Program-made: the position numbers and the translations under genes
Shown: piece after piece, positions 6,332 through 11,836 of the stretch
How the letters are laid out: the number at the start of each line of letters is the position of its first letter
Position numbering within the stretch: the stretch's first letter is position 1
DNA from: a virus
IMG/VR virus record: IMGVR_UViG_3300012005_000011
Coordinates: 1 to 44,375 of that record
Strand: one strand, 5' to 3'
DNA length: 44,375 nucleotides
The notes under the pieces: model-generated
The model's database searches: none
Told to the model about the DNA's origin: nothing
Seen by the model: only the letters and a program-made list of their open reading frames with translations

Positions 6332-6640
6332 GGCTTTTCTCCCTGTGGCACTTTCCTTTTATTATTCCAACTCGCCCGAGTTGTCAGCTATTCCTTTACA
6401 GCTTATTTAATAGGTGTATGAGGTCTTCGCATTTGAAGGTTAAGCGTTCAACACCTTAGGTTTTAGGCTCTCCTCCATCATTTGTACCTCTCCCCCACCC
6501 ACATTTACTGCTCTAGTTTTCGTTAAGGGGGGAATGGGATCCGGGTTGTCCGGTTCCCAGCCTCACTGTTACCAGAGTTGCTCTCTCCCCGTTACTTTGA
6601 GAGGTAGGTGGTCATCCTCTCGGATGCTTTCCTGTCCTCT
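6332..6640 (-). ncRNA. Structured 5' leader or small RNA (about 300 nt)
   Basis: On the minus strand this stretch folds locally: a closing stem TGAGAGG with CCTCTCA around a CATCC-GAGA-GGATG hairpin (6613-6626, GNRA tetraloop); a 10-bp stem with one mismatch at 6535-6559; an AGGTGT/ACACCT stem enclosing CTTC/GAAG near 6412-6455; and CAACTC/GAGTTG at 6368-6383. A possible 13-codon leader peptide (6440-6481) starts after GGAGAGG. The segment precedes a membrane-protein gene, so it may be a regulatory leader, or an independent RNA processed from the same transcript. Its 5' part resembles that of the RNA at 7560-7895. Confidence 0.5.
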
Positions 6641-6645
6641 CATTT

Positions 6646-6676
6646 ATAGTATCTCATACTATTGCTAAGAGCACAA
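6646..6676 (-). promoter_or_regulatory. Possible promoter for the structured leader
   Basis: On the minus strand TTGTGC (6671-6676) and TACTAT (6646-6651) are 19 bases apart, longer than ideal. The -10 overlaps a small inverted repeat, AGTAT-CTC-ATACT (6648-6660). It would start the transcript at about 6639. Weak; listed because a start must exist between here and the gene-free region upstream. Confidence 0.35.
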
Positions 6677-7203
6677 GTATTATTTGAATTATTTTTAAAA
6701 ATTGTTTACATTAAGTTCATTTTCTATGTATTTTGATTATTATTACTACTCATTATAATATCTATATAAACCATAATGTACATGATATCTATACAAATCA
6801 ATAGAAAGCTAGCAGGCATTGCGTGGCTTTCGCCTTGGCCAAACTAGCTTTCGGGTACGAAAGTAAGCCCTTCGTTACTCTCAGGGCCTCTAGCAAGGGG
6901 TTGGGTAACAAGCCCTGCCGGAATATCGGCTATCTCTTGAACTTAGGCCCATTTTTTGAGGATTTTATATGTGGCCTTGGGCACAACCACCTCCGCTATA
7001 GCTCGGGGGGTGTACCCCTATACACCCTTAAGGGGCTATTTACACAACGAAGTGTGTTATATAGCTTAATATGTTAGTGTGTTATGCATAACACGAAGTG
7101 TGTGCATGTTACACATAAAGGTTGTTTTCTGACGACACGTATAGTGGAGTGCCCCTATCATTCTGCTATCCTAGCATCACTCAATAAGAGCTTGTTATAG
7201 CTA

Positions 7204-7241
7204 TAGCCATGTACAATTAACATGCTATGTTAACATGGCTA
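7204..7241. repeat. Long two-part inverted repeat
   Basis: TAGCCATG (7204-7211) pairs with CATGGCTA (7234-7241), and inside it TTAACAT (7217-7223) pairs with ATGTTAA (7227-7233) around a three-base loop. Fifteen perfect pairs make this the strongest cruciform in the gene-free region. No T-run follows, so it is not a terminator. Confidence 0.8.
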
Positions 7242-7342
7242 GATGTATGATTGTATTATAGTATTCATTGCTAACGCACTACACAATAGTGTAGCCTGAT
7301 TCATACTATTGAGTGTATATAGTGACATTATATATGTATATG

Positions 7343-7382
7343 TGTGTCACAATACAGACACAAAGCGTCACAATACTGACGC
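7343..7382. repeat. Tandem hairpins with near-identical loops and different stems
   Basis: TGTGTC-ACAATACA-GACACA (7343-7362) is followed two bases later by GCGTC-ACAATACT-GACGC (7365-7382). The loops share ACAATAC while the stems differ in a compensating way (TGTGTC/GACACA against GCGTC/GACGC). Conservation of loop and of pairing, not stem sequence, is a sign of function at the level of structure, as at nicking or protein-recognition hairpins. Confidence 0.75.
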
Positions 7383-7476
7383 AATACTACCGTATATAAG
7401 TGTGTATGTGTTGGTATAACGCTGATTTCGGCGTTTAAAAGTGGGTATAATCGTACCCATAATTGTGTATTATAAA

Positions 7477-7492
7477 GTGTGCTATAGCACAC
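7477..7492. repeat. Perfect 16-bp palindrome
   Basis: GTGTGCTATAGCACAC is a perfect palindrome. It lies near the right end of the gene-free region, about 70 bases before the terminator of the downstream RNA gene. It could be a protein-binding site. Nothing else identifies it. Confidence 0.7.
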
Positions 7493-7558
7493 ATAACATA
7501 GCTTAATGCATAGTGCAGCATACATTGCGGCGAATAGAACGTGGTAATCACCGCATAA

Positions 7559-7581
7559 CAAAAAGCCTCAATTAAGAGGCT
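7559..7581 (-). terminator. Rho-independent terminator of the 335-nt RNA gene
   Basis: On the minus strand AGCCTC-TTAATT-GAGGCT is followed directly by TTTT. It ends the transcript that starts near 7895. The loop sequence matches that of the terminator at 5988-6013. Confidence 0.85.
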
Positions 7582-7895
7582 AAGTGTATAATGACTAGTG
7601 GGTTAACATCTTACTGTGTCACTACTGTTCTTTTTTATTCCACTTCCTGTATTTGAACCTTTGTAGCTAGTGAGTTGGGCACCCTGCCTTTCAAGTTACT
7701 TCATCTTGATTCTCTCGCGGCCATTCACTTGTTGCCGCCTTCTTGGAACCTATTTGCCGATTCCTTCCACTTAGCTATTGTTTCTATGTCCTTCGTCGTT
7801 TTGGTAGTTAAGAGAGGTAGTAGGGGTTTTCTACTTGTGGTTTAAGCGGTTGTTTCCTTAGGCTCTCCACTTTCTTAAATCTTTCTTCTTCTCTC
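7560..7895 (-). ncRNA. Independent non-coding RNA gene, about 335 nt
   Basis: A near-consensus promoter (7902-7930) and a strong terminator (7559-7581) bracket a stretch with no usable frame: the few start codons lead to frames under 22 codons without good binding sites. So the product should be an RNA of about 335 nt. Local helices include AGTAG-AAAACCC-CTACT in the first quarter and GGCGGC...GCCGC-type pairing around 7717-7738. Its first 100 nt have the order GAGAG, AGGAAA, hairpin, CTACCTCTC, much like the leader at 6332-6640. I do not recognise a known family; 6S RNA, RNase P RNA and tmRNA do not fit. A decoy or regulatory RNA made early in infection is possible. Confidence 0.65.
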
Positions 7896-7901
7896 ACTTT
7901 A

Positions 7902-7930
7902 ATTATACGGCATGTAGTATGCATATGCAA
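7902..7930 (-). promoter_or_regulatory. Sigma70 promoter of the 335-nt RNA
   Basis: On the minus strand TTGCAT (7925-7930), 17 bases, TATAAT (7902-7907). The expected start is near 7895. The same -35 word TTGCAT is used at 8742-8747 and 20006-20011, suggesting one class of strong early promoter. Confidence 0.85.
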
Positions 7931-7956
7931 GTCTTTTACTGACAATATGTGATAAT

Positions 7957-8127
7957 TTACACATTATTTACAATATATGTCTTGCCTATATGTATATTTG
8001 AAATAGTAGCATCACACACACTATCATCATCATAAAATTCCACTGTATCATCTAGTCTTTCATCCTTTGATGTATTTTCCCTATCCTTACGATAGTGATA
8101 CATATCTTGATAAGTAAATTCACTCAT
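7957..8127 (-). CDS. Small acidic unknown protein (56 aa)
   Basis: MSEFTYQDMYHYRKDRENTS starts after AAGGAG at ideal spacing. The middle is very acidic (DERLDDTVEFYDDDS), and the end is beta-prone (ISNIHIGKTYIV). It is the last protein gene of the small unit driven from 8720-8747 and ends just before the promoter of the RNA gene. A six-bp hairpin, GCCCTC-CTTA-GAGGGC (8158-8173), lies upstream in the spacer. DNA-mimic or inhibitor proteins can look like this, but nothing proves it. Confidence 0.7.
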   Translation of the reverse strand: MSEFTYQDMYHYRKDRENTSKDERLDDTVEFYDDDSVCDATISNIHIGKTYIVNNV

Positions 8128-8199
8128 GATACTACTCCTTATAATGTGTTTATTGTAGCCCTCCTTAGAGGGCTAGGTAAACGCACTACCTAACGAATT

Positions 8200-8358
8200 C
8201 TATACCCTATATAATGTATGATGAAGCATTTGATTGAGTCTGTCAAGCACTATTTTCTTTTCTTCTTCATCTAGTCCAATAAAATGTTGATCTTCATTCA
8301 ATGCTTCACTAATATCTTCATCCACCTGCTCTGTTACACTCTTTTCATTAATGTTCAT
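8200..8358 (-). CDS. Small acidic helical protein (52 aa)
   Basis: MNINEKSVTEQVDEDISEAL begins after AAAGGAG at good spacing. It is a highly charged, probably fully helical protein (GLDEEEKKIVLDRLNQML) with an excess of acid. It belongs to the cluster of tiny minus-strand genes behind the promoter at 8720-8747. No family recognised. Confidence 0.7.
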   Translation of the reverse strand: MNINEKSVTEQVDEDISEALNEDQHFIGLDEEEKKIVLDRLNQMLHHTLYRV

Positions 8359-8389
8359 GATTATTTACTCCTTTGTTATATCTCTTATA

Positions 8390-8539
8390 TTAATGATAGA
8401 CTACGTTTGTTATTATTTCAAGTGGTAATTGCACATTTATTAAATCATCTTCTTCTTGTTGTACATCCTTTGTATAATCTTCACTATAGTCTATTGTATG
8501 TTCCAGCCATTATAATTCCGTGATCCCTATTGTGTACAT
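8390..8539 (-). pseudogene. Small ORF interrupted by an in-frame TAA at codon 10
   Basis: An ATG at 8539 has AAGGAG upstream and encodes MYTIGITEL, then TAA (8510-8512), then the same frame stays open for 39 more codons (WLEHTIDYSEDYTKDVQQEE and on) to a second TAA. The downstream part is acidic like its neighbours. Either a nonsense mutation broke a 49-codon gene, or the first stop is read through, or a sequencing error is present. The stop overlaps an out-of-frame ATG (TAATG) that gives only eight codons. Confidence 0.5.
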
Positions 8540-8679
8540 ATTATATACTCCTTAATTAATATTTTTCTTTCTGTTAACATTGCTCTAATTTGTTCTACTT
8601 GTACTCTCAAGGCATCAATACTCTTTTGTTGTTCTTTTTGTTGCTTGAGATATAATTCTTCACATTGATATGTATACAT
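8527..8679 (-). CDS. Small coiled-coil protein (50 aa)
   Basis: MYTYQCEELYLKQQKEQQKS starts after AAGGGG and continues as a Gln/Lys/Glu-rich helix with heptad-like hydrophobics (IDALRVQVEQIRAML). It is the first gene after the promoter at 8720-8747 and overlaps the interrupted ORF by 13 bases. Function unknown; probably oligomeric. Confidence 0.65.
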   Translation of the reverse strand: MYTYQCEELYLKQQKEQQKSIDALRVQVEQIRAMLTERKILIKEYIICTQ

Positions 8680-8719
8680 TTCGTTCCCCTTATAAATAAT
8701 TTCAATTTCCTATAATTGA

Positions 8720-8747
8720 AGTATAGCTCATACAAACAGGTATGCAA
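8720..8747 (-). promoter_or_regulatory. Sigma70 promoter of the small-gene cluster
   Basis: On the minus strand TTGCAT (8742-8747), 16 bases, TATACT (8720-8725). It lies about 40 bases before the first of four tiny genes and directly after the terminator of the endolysin operon. Confidence 0.75.
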
Positions 8748-8775
8748 GGAACACAGGTGTAAAAGAAGTGTAAAG

Positions 8776-8796
8776 AAAAAGCCCCTAAAAAGGGGC
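8776..8796 (-). terminator. Rho-independent terminator ending the endolysin operon
   Basis: On the minus strand GCCCC-TTTTTA-GGGGC is followed by TTTTT. It lies just downstream of the last micropeptide frame of the endolysin operon and separates it from the next promoter. Confidence 0.85.
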
Positions 8797-8817
8797 CTGT
8801 TCATATTATCCTGTTGT

Positions 8818-8895
8818 TCACATTAAATGAACATGAGCATGTACACTCATAATTCGCATTTCGCGCATATGCTGCGCTTCCTCTTCATAACCCAT
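8818..8895 (-). CDS. Possible micropeptide (25 aa)
   Basis: The frame MGYEEEAQHMREMRIMSVHA continues to a TGA at 8818. A G-run (GGGGGG) five bases upstream could act as binding site, and the frame fills the gap between the preceding micropeptide and the terminator. An alternative 17-codon frame starts five bases earlier. Support is weak. Confidence 0.3.
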   Translation of the reverse strand: MGYEEEAQHMREMRIMSVHAHVHLM

Positions 8896-8924
8896 ATCAT
8901 CCCCCCAAAAAACCTTGCCGGAAA

Positions 8925-8999
8925 TTATCTGTTAATAAACCACGAGACAAACAATGACAGTGTAACAATCATAACAAACATAACTATTACAGTACCCAT
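8925..8999 (-). CDS. Single-helix membrane micropeptide (24 aa)
   Basis: MGTVIVMFVMIVTLSLFVSW then FINR: almost all of it is one membrane helix with a basic end. The ATG overlaps the previous stop as TAATG, a typical coupling. In an endolysin operon a peptide like this could be a small holin or pinholin, or a helper of one. Confidence 0.5.
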   Translation of the reverse strand: MGTVIVMFVMIVTLSLFVSWFINR

Positions 9000-9163
9000 T
9001 ATAGCACCTCACATGTGTTGTGGTTAATCATTACACACGTTAATGTACTACCATCTTTATTAACCACTGTAACCAGTTCCCCACTACGTACAATTGGGGG
9101 GAACACTGTACATAATATTATAACTATTATTATTGGTAATAATAACAACCAGTTATCTGACAT
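8999..9163 (-). CDS. Small membrane protein with outward domain (54 aa)
   Basis: MSDNWLLLLPIIIVIILCTV forms a membrane helix. About 30 polar residues follow with two cysteines (LTCVMINHNTCEVL) that could form a disulfide in the periplasm. Holin, spanin-like or anchor roles are all possible in this operon. The start overlaps the end of the previous frame, and the stop overlaps the next start as TAATG. Confidence 0.55.
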   Translation of the reverse strand: MSDNWLLLLPIIIVIILCTVFPPIVRSGELVTVVNKDGSTLTCVMINHNTCEVL

Positions 9164-9236
9164 CTTTAGACCCTCCACGAACTGTATGAATTGCTAAAAG
9201 AATGGTAATTGCAATAATTAAAAGATATGCTAACAT
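9153..9236 (-). CDS. Single-helix membrane micropeptide (27 aa)
   Basis: MLAYLLIIAITILLAIHTVR then GGSKDVR: one membrane helix with a positive C-terminus. TAGGAGA at ideal spacing supports translation. It overlaps the next gene by 11 bases. Likely part of the lysis operon; function inferred from location. Confidence 0.55.
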   Translation of the reverse strand: MLAYLLIIAITILLAIHTVRGGSKDVR

Positions 9237-9246
9237 AAGAATTCTC

Positions 9247-9384
9247 CTAAAAGTTCCATAGTTTTTCTTCACGAAGTTCACAATACCTACAGCTCACCGG
9301 ACTTTTCTGTGGAGCTTTATTATGAACTAATTTTAATTCTGGCAATTGGTTCGCCGGTTGAGCTAGTTTCTTTTGTAGTTTCAT
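9247..9384 (-). CDS. Small protein with CxxC zinc knuckle (45 aa)
   Basis: MKLQKKLAQPANQLPELKLV starts at an ATG overlapping the endolysin stop (ATGA), with GGAG upstream. The second half has SCRYCELREEK, a possible zinc knuckle. It is basic at the start. It is the second gene of the endolysin operon; function unknown. Confidence 0.6.
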   Translation of the reverse strand: MKLQKKLAQPANQLPELKLVHNKAPQKSPVSCRYCELREEKLWNF

Positions 9385-10046
9385 TTTATATACTCCAAAG
9401 CGTTAACTTCATAAGCGTGACTATGCATTTCTCTACCATATATGTCTGCTGTTGTTATTGTAACATTTCCATGCATGGAATACAAGCCTGTTGTGAATAG
9501 TTTAGCTTCATTAGCACGTCGATGTGTCAAACCGTCAACAACTTGGCCACCTGCATGATTCCACCCAGCAAAATGTGACGCAACTTCTTCTTTACTAGCA
9601 CCGCTATTTAAAATCTGGGTTAACGTAGCCTTATCAATTGCCCCAGTGTTGAAGTCAAATGATACAAGAGCGTCAAACTGTGCTTGTGTAACCGGTACAT
9701 GTACAGCAGAGTTTACACGAGCAACATACTTACCAATCTTTGCCTGAAACAACTCAAAACAATACTCAATGGAGCTATCAACACCGCGTGGCATTAATGC
9801 AGGATTAGGTATTCCATCAAATGCTGTATGCCCAATACCAAATGTCCAAACTCTTGGGTCAAGATATGGAGCAGTGCAACACCCCTCATAACCAGCAATC
9901 TCAGCTAGGCCAGATTTACTAATATTCATTGCGCCAATCTGTTCCGCCACTGATGGAGGCATTATAGCTGGCGGAACAACAATTTCTGGCACAACTACAG
10001 GTGCCTTTTGGTTAAATATACCCTTTAGAATGTCTGATAGTGTCAT
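9381..10046 (-). CDS. Endolysin, phage lysozyme family GH24 (221 aa)
   Basis: From about residue 51, GYEGCCTAPYLDPRVWTFGI then GHT gives the T4-lysozyme triad: E of YEG, D nine residues later, T five further, then the FGIGH motif. It cuts peptidoglycan between MurNAc and GlcNAc. No signal peptide is seen, so release depends on a holin. The N-terminus (about 14-36) is a Val/Pro/Ile-rich linker. I start at the second in-frame ATG (10046), because the ribosome binding site GGAG lies between it and the first ATG (10061), which has none. The stop overlaps the next gene. Confidence 0.9.
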   Translation of the reverse strand: MTLSDILKGIFNQKAPVVVPEIVVPPAIMPPSVAEQIGAMNISKSGLAEIAGYEGCCTAPYLDPRVWTFGIGHTAFDGIPNPALMPRGVDSSIEYCFELFQAKIGKYVARVNSAVHVPVTQAQFDALVSFDFNTGAIDKATLTQILNSGASKEEVASHFAGWNHAGGQVVDGLTHRRANEAKLFTTGLYSMHGNVTITTADIYGREMHSHAYEVNALEYIK

Positions 10047-10047
10047 T

Positions 10048-10134
10048 TTATATAACTCCATTGATATGTAAATATATGTTCATTACAAAGTTTAATATTG
10101 TAGCAATTGCACCAATTATAAATAGATATTTCAT
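10048..10134 (-). CDS. Single-helix membrane micropeptide upstream of endolysin (28 aa)
   Basis: MKYLFIIGAIATILNFVMNI then YLHINGVI: one membrane helix, with AGGA upstream. Its last codons contain the endolysin's ribosome binding site, so translation of the two is linked. A holin-class peptide is plausible. Confidence 0.5.
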   Translation of the reverse strand: MKYLFIIGAIATILNFVMNIYLHINGVI

Positions 10135-10135
10135 G

Positions 10136-10381
10136 TTAGTGTATCCTACATGTTAAGTCATAATACTGGAAATTATTAATTCTTTCATCTTCTGTTAATA
10201 ATTCCTCCATAATCAATGAATCTATTCTATATCTCATTTCATCTATAAGCTGCATATGATTGTATGCAAATTCTGTTGACTTATTTAACAATTCTTTTCT
10301 ATATGCTGCCATATCATGTTTATATTGTATTAGTTCTGTTGGTGTTAATTGCTGTATCTCTGATAATAGTTTTAATTTCAT
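10136..10381 (-). CDS. Helical unknown protein, first gene of endolysin operon (81 aa)
   Basis: MKLKLLSEIQQLTPTELIQY starts after AAGGGC. The whole protein is charged and predicted helical, with a single Cys near the end. It is followed two bases later by the membrane micropeptide. Function unknown. Confidence 0.7.
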   Translation of the reverse strand: MKLKLLSEIQQLTPTELIQYKHDMAAYRKELLNKSTEFAYNHMQLIDEMRYRIDSLIMEELLTEDERINNFQYYDLTCRIH

Positions 10382-10511
10382 ATTTGCCCTTGGTCAGTAT
10401 ATATGGCGGCTACGTATAAACGCCGCCATGCTGTGTGGTTATGTGACACACAGAGTATAAAGTAGTGCTTTTGATCCACGTTAGTGAGCTTTGTTTAAAC
10501 ATAATGATTTA

Positions 10512-10539
10512 AGTATAGCATATTTTTAAAATAAATCAA
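10512..10539 (-). promoter_or_regulatory. Promoter of the endolysin operon
   Basis: On the minus strand TTGATT (10534-10539), 16 bases, TATACT (10512-10517). The transcript would begin near 10505, giving a leader of about 120 nt with two stable hairpins before the first gene. Confidence 0.6.
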
Positions 10540-10561
10540 TAGTCTTTGTTGGGGGTATTAA

Positions 10562-10594
10562 ATTGTCACTAATTAACATATAGTTAGTGACAAT
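10562..10594. promoter_or_regulatory. Perfect 11-bp inverted repeat, likely operator
   Basis: ATTGTCACTAA (10562-10572) and TTAGTGACAAT (10584-10594) are perfect inverted arms with an 11-base spacer, so the centres lie two helical turns apart. It sits between two divergent promoters. A dimeric regulator such as the HTH protein at 3176-3802 could bind here. Confidence 0.65.
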
Positions 10595-10611
10595 ATTGTC
10601 AGCGTAAGGCA

Positions 10612-10640
10612 TTGCCCACCCCTTGCTGAGATGTTATACT
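10612..10640 (+). promoter_or_regulatory. Promoter of the replication operon
   Basis: TTGCCC (10612-10617), 17 bases, TATACT (10635-10640), followed by ACTGT-GTAT-ACAGT over the likely start point. It leads straight into the ribosome binding site of the first gene at 10670. Confidence 0.65.
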
Positions 10641-10669
10641 GTGTATACAGTGTTTGCAAGGAGATATAA

Positions 10670-11368
10670 ATGTCCCACTACGACGATGAATACGAGAAAG
10701 CTACAAAAGCAACAAAGAATTTAAGAGCAAAACTAGTGAAAGACGGTAGATTAGATGACAACTATAGAGTTCCTGTTCATGATTCGTCAAAGTTATTTAA
10801 TGAAGATAAGGATTGTATACATAATTTTCAACTTTCACAAAGTTTTTATGCCTGGCAAGAGCCTCAATACAGATGTAAAAAATGTGGCGTTGTTGAAGAG
10901 GATAAATCTGAGAAGTTGTTTGCTATTGACCCAACTGAAAAGAATGTCATGGTAGGTGAAAAATGTGGGGACAATAAAGAATTCCCTAAAGTTGTTCCTT
11001 TTGGTGACGGCATGGGTGCAGTGTACACTAAATTTGATTCTGGTGCACAAAAAGATGTTACCGGAAAACCAAGGTTTGATTTAATTCCCCCGGAAGCGAT
11101 GAAAGCATTAGCGGAAGTATACTCTCTTGGTTGTGCCAAGTACCAAGATCGTAATTGGGAGAAGGGTATACCATTTAGCGTTGCTCTAGGGGCTTTAAAA
11201 CGCCATTTAAACGCATTTGAAATGGGTGATATGATTAATACAGCTGATGGGAATATAGAACACATCGCCCACGTAATGTGGTGGGCGGTAGCCTTGACAA
11301 CATTTGTAAGAAGAGGTAGACTAGACCTTAATGATCTTCCACACTATAATGAATTAAAAGGAGAATAA
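10670..11368 (+). CDS. dATP/dGTP diphosphohydrolase-like protein with zinc-ribbon N-terminus (232 aa)
   Basis: From about residue 130, GKPRFDLIPPEAMKALAEVY, then KYQDRNWEKGIPFSVALGAL, then RHLNAFE and EHIAHVMWWAVAL match the dGTP_diPhyd_N (DUF5664) domain, a MazG-like all-helical fold; in cyanophage S-2L the related MazZ removes dATP and dGTP. Before it, C-x-H and CKKCG (about 49-75) make a zinc-ribbon-like insert. It heads the replication operon, so a role in tuning the nucleotide pool is likely. PurZ, needed for a 2-aminoadenine genome, is absent, so I do not infer a modified genome. The start has GCAAGGAGATATAA. Confidence 0.75.
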   Translation: MSHYDDEYEKATKATKNLRAKLVKDGRLDDNYRVPVHDSSKLFNEDKDCIHNFQLSQSFYAWQEPQYRCKKCGVVEEDKSEKLFAIDPTEKNVMVGEKCGDNKEFPKVVPFGDGMGAVYTKFDSGAQKDVTGKPRFDLIPPEAMKALAEVYSLGCAKYQDRNWEKGIPFSVALGALKRHLNAFEMGDMINTADGNIEHIAHVMWWAVALTTFVRRGRLDLNDLPHYNELKGE

Positions 11369-11369
11369 C

Positions 11370-11552
11370 ATGCATTATATATTAATTTTTACATTAAGTG
11401 CGGTTTTAAATGGCACAACATTATCCCAAACACATGTTAGTGATAAAGTATTCGATAATATAAATTTATGTCACACGGCTGTTAAAATGGTATTGGCTGG
11501 ATCAGACAAAGATGTACACATTGATAATGCCTTTTGTGTAGAGATTAAATAA
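11370..11552 (+). CDS. Small protein with N-terminal signal or membrane segment (60 aa)
   Basis: MHYILIFTLSAVLNGTTLSQ is a hydrophobic leader; the rest is polar with two cysteines (NINLCHTAV and NAFCVEIK) that could pair outside the membrane. AAAGGAG precedes the start. It overlaps the next start as TAATG. Export is inferred from the leader; function unknown. Confidence 0.6.
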   Translation: MHYILIFTLSAVLNGTTLSQTHVSDKVFDNINLCHTAVKMVLAGSDKDVHIDNAFCVEIK

Positions 11553-11836
11553 TGAACTATAATAAAATGTGGGGTGAAATAGAATCAACATTCTATGAAA
11601 TGGCCTCTGATAAATACAACGAAGACCTTCCAGAGCTTAGGCTATTCTGTGCCATGATTGTAGAGGCAGGAAAAGAAGACGATATAGAGTATTTCTATAG
11701 TGATGAGTTTGAAACACACTCTAGACTACTACGTCTTAGCTCTGCATTCATATTCAGAATTATTAAGAAAGCATGGAATGTTGTTAAAGATGGTAAGGAG
11801 TGGCAGTTAACAATACCATTAGAGGAGGATGACTAA
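11552..11836 (+). CDS. Unknown protein sharing a domain with the regulator at 3176-3802 (94 aa)
   Basis: Residues 25-62 (DLPELRLFCAMIVEAGKEDD, then IEYF and LLRL) align with the N-terminal half of the 208-residue HTH protein, with the same spacing of LPELRL, the aromatic YF pair and the LL motif. This protein has no helix-turn-helix, so it could pair with the regulator through the shared domain. That is inference. It sits between the secreted small protein and the primase with four-base or shorter overlaps on both sides. Confidence 0.65.
   Translation: MNYNKMWGEIESTFYEMASDKYNEDLPELRLFCAMIVEAGKEDDIEYFYSDEFETHSRLLRLSSAFIFRIIKKAWNVVKDGKEWQLTIPLEEDD

Larger units (their letters stand above)
6661..7556. 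other. Gene-free region dense in inverted repeats (candidate replication origin or structured-RNA locus)
   Basis: Bases 6661-6800 are very A/T-rich. From 6804 on, hairpins follow one another: 6804-6812/6844-6852 (nine-bp perfect arms), GGGTAC-GAAA-GTA (6853-6865), GCCG/CGGC near 6917, GGGTGTA/TACACCC near 7008-7027, 7204-7211/7234-7241 with a nested seven-bp stem, CTACAC/GTGTAG near 7280, tandem hairpins at 7343-7382, GGGTA/TACCC near 7443, and GTGTGC-TATA-GCACAC at 7477-7492. Two long frames on opposite strands here have no binding sites and odd composition, so I do not call them. Such a tract between transcription units is a plausible origin; no known initiator site is recognised. Confidence 0.5.
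10382..10669. promoter_or_regulatory. Divergent control region between endolysin and replication operons
   Basis: This 288-bp gap holds two hairpins in the minus-strand leader (ATGGCGGC/GCCGCCAT at about 10403-10429 and CTGTGTG/CACACAG near 10431-10453), a minus promoter (10512-10539), a perfect 11-bp inverted repeat (10562-10594), and a plus promoter (10612-10640). The arrangement mirrors the divergent region at 3996-4099. Confidence 0.7.

Noticed and set aside
6823-7077. 84-codon plus-strand frame in the gene-free region
   Set aside because: No ribosome binding site, it runs straight through several perfect inverted repeats, and its composition is unlike the phage's proteins. The repeats explain the sequence better.
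7328-7561. 77-codon minus-strand frame rich in Tyr, Cys and Leu
   Set aside because: It lies over palindromes and the tandem hairpins, lacks a binding site and reads past the terminator of the RNA gene.
6332-7895. RNase P RNA in either of the two small structured RNAs
   Set aside because: Short words like AGGAAAG and CTGGTAACAG occur, but not in the RNase P order, and the conserved P4 halves are missing.
8284-9197. Plus-strand frames of 60 to 79 codons opposite the tiny genes
   Set aside because: They are antisense to frames that have good binding sites, and are rich in Ile, Leu and His as expected for shadow frames.
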